Below are positions 1 to 3,189 of a DNA stretch of 5,257 nt, piece by piece. The DNA comes from Planctomycetia bacterium (GTDB lineage: Bacteria; Planctomycetota; Planctomycetia; Gemmatales; Gemmataceae), in contig JANXSH010000871.1 of assembly GCA_025356615.1 (NCBI GenBank), positions 1 to 5,257 on the forward strand, in the 5' to 3' direction. The first letter of the stretch is position 1, and every line of letters begins with the position of its first letter. Under the pieces are notes generated by a model that ran no database searches, was not told where the DNA came from, and was given only the letters and a program-made list of their open reading frames with translations. The position numbers and the translations under genes are program-made.

Positions 1-6
1 CGAACT

Positions 7-1164
7 ATGTCGCGGTCTATTCTCGTCTCGTTTGCGATGATGCTGTGCTTCGTCATGAGTGCGGCCCGATCGGCTGCGCCACCGCCCAGAGTCTACGTCT
101 CGCTCGACTCTCAACTCACGCTCATCGACGTGCAGGGGGGGAGGTATAAACTCGGCGGTGAAGCGAACGATCGATATGTAGCTGAACTCGACCTTACAGG
201 ATCACCGCGTTGGTGGGAAAAGCCTCGCTACAAAAACATTCCCCTTTTCGACCGGCTCACCCACTTGAACCTTTCCGCAACGGGGCTGAAGGACGCCGAT
301 ATCGAACACGTCGTCCGCCTCCGCACCCTCCGGTCGTTGGACTTGCATAGAAACGAGCACGTCACGGACAAGTCGGCCCGGCTCCTCGCCACCCTGCCGC
401 TCCTGGAAAAGCTGGACCTGTCGCTCACCGGGGTCGGGGACATCGCCCAACTCGGCAAGCTAAAGAACCTGAAGCGCTTGAAGTGCAACGGCGTCGGCGA
501 TGGCGATCTCATCGCCCTTGCCCGCTGCCGTCGGCTCGAACGCCTCGAGTTCGTCTACGCGAAAATTTCCGAGAAGGGTGCGCAGGCATTTGCCTTGATG
601 CCGCAACTGAAACACCTGACGATGCAGAGGGCCGAACTGACCCCGAAAGCCCAGCCGCACCTGCGTCACCTCACCGGGCTGAAGAACCTCAACGTGAGCG
701 ACGTTCGCCTCACCGATGCGGGATTCGAGGCCATCACCAGTCTGCCCGCGCTCGAGGATCTGAATTTCGTGGTCTCCAACGACGCACCGCTTTCACGCGC
801 CGCGATCTCGAAGATCGGGAACATGAAGGCGCTCAAGTGGGTGACGGGCGGCAAGGACGACCACTTCCTCGAGGCGGTGAGCCGGTGCAAGACGGTCGAG
901 ACGATCCGCGTCAACCAGTGCGACAACGTGACCGACGCCGGGGTCGCCCACCTCGCCCGCTGCCCTGCGCTGCGGGAACTCGACCTCGACGATACGAAGG
1001 TTACGGACGCCTGCATCCCCAGCCTCATCAAGATCAAGTCGCTGCGGAAAGTCGGTCTGATCGATACGGAGGTCACGAAGGCGGGGATCGATCGCCTCCG
1101 CAAGGCCCGGCCGGACCTCAGAACCCTGAACAGCTTCGACGACACGGTAGACGATCGGCGCTGA
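7..1164 (+). CDS. Secreted leucine-rich repeat protein (RI/F-box-like LRR type)
   Basis: The 385-residue product begins with a hydrophobic signal peptide (about residues 4-22, likely cut near the AARSA stretch), so it is probably exported by Sec. From about residue 84 to 378 it consists of roughly 13 LRR units starting near residues 84, 108, 133, 155, 177, 201, 225, 249, 276, 297, 322, 346 and 371. The clearest are LTHLNLSATGLKDADI, LKNLNVSDVRLTDAG and LRELDLDDTKVTDAC. The L-x-x-L-x-L plus (V/L)TDAG pattern is the ribonuclease-inhibitor/F-box type common in planctomycete proteins. Residues 28-70 come before the repeats and are not recognised. No catalytic domain is seen, so a binding role is the most that can be inferred; the partner is unknown. 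The start has only six bases before it in the window, so its ribosome site cannot be checked and a start further upstream is possible. The signal peptide directly after ATG supports this one. The gene ends 15 bases before the decayed locus at 1180. Confidence 0.86.
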   Translation: MSRSILVSFAMMLCFVMSAARSAAPPPRVYVSLDSQLTLIDVQGGRYKLGGEANDRYVAELDLTGSPRWWEKPRYKNIPLFDRLTHLNLSATGLKDADIEHVVRLRTLRSLDLHRNEHVTDKSARLLATLPLLEKLDLSLTGVGDIAQLGKLKNLKRLKCNGVGDGDLIALARCRRLERLEFVYAKISEKGAQAFALMPQLKHLTMQRAELTPKAQPHLRHLTGLKNLNVSDVRLTDAGFEAITSLPALEDLNFVVSNDAPLSRAAISKIGNMKALKWVTGGKDDHFLEAVSRCKTVETIRVNQCDNVTDAGVAHLARCPALRELDLDDTKVTDACIPSLIKIKSLRKVGLIDTEVTKAGIDRLRKARPDLRTLNSFDDTVDDRR

Positions 1165-1179
1165 AGGCGAGGACGATCC

Positions 1180-1248
1180 ATGTCGCGGTCCATGCTCGTC
1201 TAATTCACCGTGGGTATTTGCCTCGCTGTGCGTGCCGTTCAGACCTGA
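1180..1248 (+). pseudogene. Remnant of a gene start: signal peptide broken by a stop codon
   Basis: An ATG at 1180 opens MSRSMLV, then TAA at 1201, then a readable hydrophobic stretch FTVGICLAVRAVQ before TGA at 1246. Its first 22 bases match the start of the LRR gene at 7 in 20 positions, and the LRR protein begins MSRSILVSFAMMLCF. A purine-rich AAGGCGAGGA sequence lies just upstream (1164-1173), a plausible old ribosome site. The simplest reading is a former signal peptide whose Ser codon became TAA. Whether it belonged to an LRR paralogue or to the BNR-like gene whose tail follows cannot be settled here. Confidence 0.5.
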
Positions 1249-1263
1249 GTCATATTCTAGGGC

Positions 1264-1737
1264 GTGAAAGAGCGAATTCCGCCTCGTACACGATGTCGTC
1301 AACTGGTGGCGGCGACGCACGGGCGTGGCATCTATGTGATGGACATCGCCCCCCTGGAGGAATCGACGCCGCAGGTGCTTTCGGCGAAGGCGCATTTGTT
1401 TCGCGTCCGGCCTGCACGACACCGAGTCGTCGTCGTCCCCAAGACGCCGCCGGTCGGGCGGTACTACGCGGGCCAGAATCCGCCGGACGGGGCGGTGATC
1501 CACTACCGGATCGGCGCGCGAGCATCGCGCGTGAAGATCGAGATCGTCTCGGGCACCGGCGAGGTCGTCGGGAGTGCGGACGGCGCGACGACGCCCGGAT
1601 TGCACCGCCTCCTCTGGAAGCCGAAACGACTCACGAAGGCCGGAGACCTGGAGCCAGTGGCTCCGGGGGAGTACGTCGTCCGGCTGAAGGTCGGCGAAGA
1701 GGTGGATGAGCAGAAAATCGAGATCCGGGGGCCGTGA
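1264..1737 (+). pseudogene. C-terminal remnant of a BNR/VPS10-like beta-propeller (sortilin/glycosyl hydrolase-like) protein
   Basis: The open frame (GTG at 1264, 157 codons, TGA at 1735) encodes only the end of a protein family that is normally several hundred to about a thousand residues long. LVAATHGRGIYVMDIAPLEE (residues 14-33) matches the last propeller blade and exit segment that such proteins share (typically HPRD..LV.GTHGRGI..LD). It is followed by the usual C-terminal beta-sandwich features: an LFRVRPA segment, NPPDGAVIHYRI (72-83), GLHRLLW (112-118) and the PGEYVVRLKVG strand (134-144). The upstream blades are absent. The first 12 or so residues of this frame do not resemble the family. 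Instead VHDVV, a typical lead-in to this blade, is readable in another frame at 1286-1300. This suggests a frame-shifting deletion between 1300 and 1303. The remaining frame is open to its natural stop, so an ORF caller would report it as a short hypothetical protein. No clear ribosome site precedes GTG 1264. Expression as a stand-alone domain is possible but unlikely. Confidence 0.72.
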
Positions 1738-1757
1738 GGCGTGCCCCGAGGTGGAGG

Positions 1758-1780
1758 AGTTCCAGAGAGGAACTTTCTTG
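1758..1780 (+). terminator. Possible weak intrinsic terminator after the BNR-like remnant
   Basis: AGTTCC (1758-1763) and GGAACT (1769-1774) form a 6-bp stem with a 5-base loop, followed by TTCTTG. It starts 20 bases after the stop at 1737. The stem is short and half AT and the T tract is interrupted, so this is a weak call. Confidence 0.3.
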
Positions 1781-1813
1781 AAACCCGTCGATCGATGTGT
1801 AGTAATGATGGCG

Positions 1814-1848
1814 CGATCTGTGATCGAAAGCGGTCGGGCGATGACCGC
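1814..1848. repeat. Two small inverted repeats in the convergent intergenic gap
   Basis: CGATC/GATCG (1814-1818 and 1822-1826, 3-base loop) and GCGGTC/GACCGC (1830-1835 and 1843-1848, 7-base loop) stand next to each other between the two convergent loci. A run of five T lies at 1861-1865 on the plus strand, 12 bases after the second stem, too far for a classical terminator. They may help separate convergent transcripts, or be chance in GC-rich DNA. Confidence 0.25.
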
Positions 1849-1889
1849 CGAAGGATGGTATTTTTGTTCGCCTGGAACGAAAGTTTCCG

Positions 1890-1917
1890 GGCGGCGACCC
1901 CTTTTGGCATCGCCGCC
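1890..1917 (-). terminator. GC-rich hairpin downstream of the tyrosine-rich gene, possible terminator
   Basis: GGCGGCGA (1890-1897) and TCGCCGCC (1910-1917) are perfect 8-base arms around a 12-base loop. Read on the minus strand the hairpin begins 14 bases after the TAA of the tyrosine-rich gene. No T run follows on that strand, so it would be a stem without a U tract. Position and stem strength support some role in ending or protecting the transcript. Confidence 0.3.
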
Positions 1918-1931
1918 GGTCGGTCAGATCC

Positions 1932-2396
1932 TTACTTTCCGGGCAGGCCAGCTGTCGCGGGCAGATCATCGGGCGGCAGGTCCAGCTTCACCCCGTCCGT
2001 CGAATCCGGGATCGGCGGCACGTCCGAAAACGCCGGGAAATCCGTTTCTTCGATATCGTCGATGTTCCCCTTGCGATCCTTTTCGGCGAGGAGGGAGTAC
2101 AGCGGCTTCCCGTCCGAGTTGATCGGGCAGCGGCCCCAATAGTGCTTCTTGTAGGGGTTGTAGTAGTAGATGTACTTTGGCCGGCTCGGGTGGTAGATGG
2201 CGTAGTGATGCTTGAAGCCCGAGTACGTCGAGGTCGGCTTGTAGTAGTAGCTTCGGTAGGAGTAGTTGTGCCGCGGGTGCTTCGCGTAAGCGCCGTAGTA
2301 CTGCCGAGGCGAGTTATTCGCGGCGTGAACGACCACGCCAACGTCCGCCAGCAGGAGGGCCGATCCTGCCAGAATCAGCCAGAAGGGACAACGCAT
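1932..2396 (-). CDS. Secreted tyrosine-rich small protein of unknown function
   Basis: This gene encodes 154 residues. Residues 1-25 form a signal peptide: MRC, a hydrophobic core WLILAGSALLLADVGVVV, then VHA as a likely signal peptidase I site before ANN. Residues 33-86 hold 17 tyrosines in 54 positions, with YRSYYYKP, YSGFKHHY, YHPSRPKYIYYYNPYKK and YWGRC. The region is also rich in Lys, Arg and His, so it is strongly basic. The tail (about 100-154) is different: SLLAEKDRKG, then an acidic DDIEETDF run and a proline-rich end with PPIPDSTDGVKLDLPP. The start is well supported: AAGGAG (complement of 2404-2409) lies 7 bases before ATG. I recall similar short exported proteins with a YYNPYKK...YWGR core and a PPIPDSTDG tail in Gemmata-like planctomycetes, but no function is known to me. 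Inference: a cell-envelope or matrix protein in which Tyr and basic residues mediate binding, stacking or cross-linking. It stands alone, facing the BNR-like remnant and divergent from the lipoprotein gene. Confidence 0.85.
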   Translation of the reverse strand: MRCPFWLILAGSALLLADVGVVVHAANNSPRQYYGAYAKHPRHNYSYRSYYYKPTSTYSGFKHHYAIYHPSRPKYIYYYNPYKKHYWGRCPINSDGKPLYSLLAEKDRKGNIDDIEETDFPAFSDVPPIPDSTDGVKLDLPPDDLPATAGLPGK

Positions 2397-2428
2397 CTAT
2401 CAGCTCCTTGGAACATGCTATAGACCAA

Positions 2429-2447
2429 TCCGGCCACGCTGGCCGGA
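2429..2447 (-). repeat. Perfect hairpin upstream of the tyrosine-rich gene
   Basis: TCCGGCCA (2429-2436) and TGGCCGGA (2440-2447) are perfect 8-base arms around a 3-base loop. The hairpin lies 32 bases before the ATG at 2396 and 19 bases beyond its ribosome site. It could be a structured 5' leader or an operator overlapping an unseen promoter. No good -35/-10 pair was found next to it, so its role is open. Confidence 0.45.
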
Positions 2448-2550
2448 ATTGCAAGACGAAACCTCGAGACAACTCAGGCACCTCGGTAAAGTTTTTCACC
2501 ACATTGTTCTAGAAAATCGCCGCTTCGAGCTAGCGCTACGGCGATACGAA

Positions 2551-2587
2551 TGATTGCAACTCTCTATCTAGATTGCAGTTGCAATCA
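2551..2587. repeat. Perfect 11-bp inverted repeat with nested smaller repeat
   Basis: TGATTGCAACT (2551-2561) is the exact reverse complement of AGTTGCAATCA (2577-2587), with 15 bases between. Nested in the right half, GATTGCA (2571-2577) and TGCAATC (2580-2586) form a second, tighter dyad, and GATTGCA also repeats directly at 2552-2558. No T run follows on either strand, so a terminator is unlikely. Three related half-sites in 37 bases fit a regulator-binding cluster or two alternative hairpins. Confidence 0.55.
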
Positions 2588-2724
2588 GTGTTGAGAAATC
2601 GCACGATCCACGCAACTCATGTCCAGACAGCAATTCGTCGCTGAGAAGCCGGAAACTTGGTCGCGGAGTACCTCCTCTTGCTAGACTCTTTCCTGGAGGC
2701 CACATCGTCGCTGAGGCAGGACAT

Positions 2725-2757
2725 ACCAAACGATACATTGCTATGCAATATATTGGT
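2725..2757. repeat. AT-rich patch with two nested inverted repeats
   Basis: ACCAA (2725-2729) pairs with TTGGT (2753-2757), and inside it ATTGC (2737-2741) pairs with GCAAT (2745-2749) around TAT. The patch and the following TAATTAATGATATAG are strikingly AT-rich against a GC-rich background. Possible readings are an easily melted promoter or protein-binding site. Arms are short, so the structure alone is weak. Confidence 0.25.
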
Positions 2758-2866
2758 TAATTAATGATATAGAAATGGCTTGGGGTCGTACCGCATGGAC
2801 ACGGCGTATTACCCCGGCACGAAAGAAGATCACCCGAAGGCGACGCGAAGACCTTACCCCCCCAAC

Positions 2867-2891
2867 CCCCCTCTCCCTGCGGGAGAGGGGG
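2867..2891. repeat. REP hairpin, left copy
   Basis: CCCCCTCTCCC (2867-2877), TGC loop, GGGAGAGGGGG (2881-2891): an 11-bp perfect stem. It is identical in sequence to the right copy 75 bases away. As RNA it would be a very stable stem that could block or protect transcripts. Confidence 0.85.
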
Positions 2892-2941
2892 AGCAAGACC
2901 GGCCCGTGGTAGGCTTCACGCTATCGGACATGCCTCCGGCT

Positions 2942-2966
2942 CCCCCTCTCCCTGCGGGAGAGGGGG
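2942..2966. repeat. REP hairpin, right copy
   Basis: CCCCCTCTCCC (2942-2952), TGC loop, GGGAGAGGGGG (2956-2966). The 25 bases are identical to the left copy. The flanks (GGCT before, CTGGGGGGTAA after) are inverted relative to the left copy, which sets the orientation of the pair. Confidence 0.85.
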
Positions 2967-3040
2967 CTGGGGGGTAAATAACACCAGCGCCTCTGACTGA
3001 TCTTCATCCGTCCCGAGGTGGTATGTTGGACGACACTTCC

Positions 3041-3071
3041 TCGATCTGAGGGGTTCGCCTCGTCAGATCGA
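3041..3071. repeat. 9-bp dyad upstream of the lipoprotein promoter, possible operator or UUCG hairpin
   Basis: TCGATCTGA (3041-3049) and TCAGATCGA (3063-3071) are perfect inverted arms whose starts are 22 bases apart, about two helical turns. If transcribed, G3050-G3053 can also pair with C3058-C3061 (one G-U pair and a bulged G3062), closing a TTCG tetraloop at 3054-3057, a very stable RNA cap. It lies 25 bases before the -35 candidate at 3096, which favours a DNA-binding site for a dimeric regulator. No T run follows, so it is not a standard terminator. Confidence 0.5.
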
Positions 3072-3095
3072 CGCAGCTAAAATTGCTGCCGTCTC

Positions 3096-3124
3096 TTGAT
3101 CTTCGCGCGGAATCATGGAATAAT
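3096..3124 (+). promoter_or_regulatory. Candidate sigma-70-type promoter of the VIT/VWA lipoprotein gene
   Basis: TTGATC (3096-3101, 4 of 6 to TTGACA) and AATAAT (3119-3124, 5 of 6 to TATAAT) are separated by the ideal 17 bases. Transcription would start near 3131, giving a leader of about 60 bases before ATG 3190. It is the best hexamer pair I saw in the intergenic region. The consensus is that of housekeeping sigma factors in general and has not been tested for this organism. Confidence 0.45.
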
Positions 3125-3176
3125 TTCCTCTCCGGCGCATCTTCACTACCAGAACATTCACTTCCCTGCACCGCTC

Positions 3177-3182
3177 GGAGAG
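3177..3182 (+). promoter_or_regulatory. Ribosome binding site of the VIT/VWA lipoprotein gene
   Basis: GGAGAG lies 7 bases before ATG 3190, the normal spacing. It fixes the start of a gene that cannot be closed in this window, and agrees with the lipoprotein signal directly after that ATG. Confidence 0.6.
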
Positions 3183-3189
3183 CCTGGTC

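Larger units (their letters stand above)
2854..2977. mobile_element. REPIN-like element: two REP hairpins in inverted orientation
   Basis: The 124-bp unit starts with TTACCCCCC (2854-2862) and ends with its exact complement GGGGGGTAA (2969-2977). Just inside each end is the same 11-bp hairpin, CCCCCTCTCCC-TGC-GGGAGAGGGGG, and the left copy followed by GAGC is mirrored by GGCTC before the right copy. Thus the two ends, each about 40 bases, are near-perfect inverted copies around a spacer of about 45 bases. Two REP sequences in opposite orientation are the definition of a REPIN, a non-coding element known to be moved by RAYT (IS200/IS605-like) transposases in other bacteria. No such transposase gene is in the window and no target duplication is evident. 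Read in one frame, the element yields a spurious PPNPPLPAGEGE-type peptide, a common annotation artefact. Confidence 0.72.
2397..3189. other. Long divergent intergenic region, no gene found
   Basis: These 793 bases separate two divergent genes and hold no convincing coding sequence. From left to right they contain a ribosome site for the minus-strand gene (2404-2409), a hairpin (2429-2447), an 11-bp inverted repeat (2551-2587), two copies of TCGTCGCTGAG (2635-2645 and 2705-2715), an AT-rich patch with nested inverted repeats (2725-2775), a REPIN-like element (2854-2977), a 9-bp dyad (3041-3071), a promoter candidate (3096-3124) and the ribosome site of the lipoprotein gene (3177-3182). The part from about 2480 to 2780 is visibly richer in A and T than the flanking genes. 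No tRNA or rRNA pattern was seen. Confidence 0.7.

Noticed and set aside
793..1605. A 270-codon minus-strand frame across the same region
   Set aside because: It is antisense to LRR and BNR-like coding sequence with no family motif, so it is a composition shadow.
483..1709. A 408-codon plus-strand frame across the LRR gene and the remnant
   Set aside because: It reads an Arg/Pro-rich, domain-free sequence out of frame with the clear LRR repeats and the BNR-like tail, and has no supported start.
1814..1865. Plus-strand terminator formed by GCGGTC/GACCGC and the T run at 1861
   Set aside because: The T run is 12 bases beyond the stem, too far for intrinsic termination; kept only as a small repeat.
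1706..2142. Two overlapping plus-strand frames opposite the tyrosine-rich gene
   Set aside because: The minus-strand gene has a signal peptide, a good ribosome site and coherent composition, while these frames have none of these.
2572..2760. A 62-codon open stretch ending in AEAGHTKRYIAMQYIG
   Set aside because: It has no start codon until 2743 and no family I recognise. It might be a decayed fragment but cannot be supported.
2780..2977. A 65-codon frame with PPNPPLPAGEGE-type repeats
   Set aside because: It is a translation of the REPIN-like element starting at TTG. Such peptides are typical artefacts of REP hairpins.
2854..2977. CRISPR array
   Set aside because: There are only two repeats and the flanks are inverted rather than direct, with a self-complementary REP core and no cas gene.
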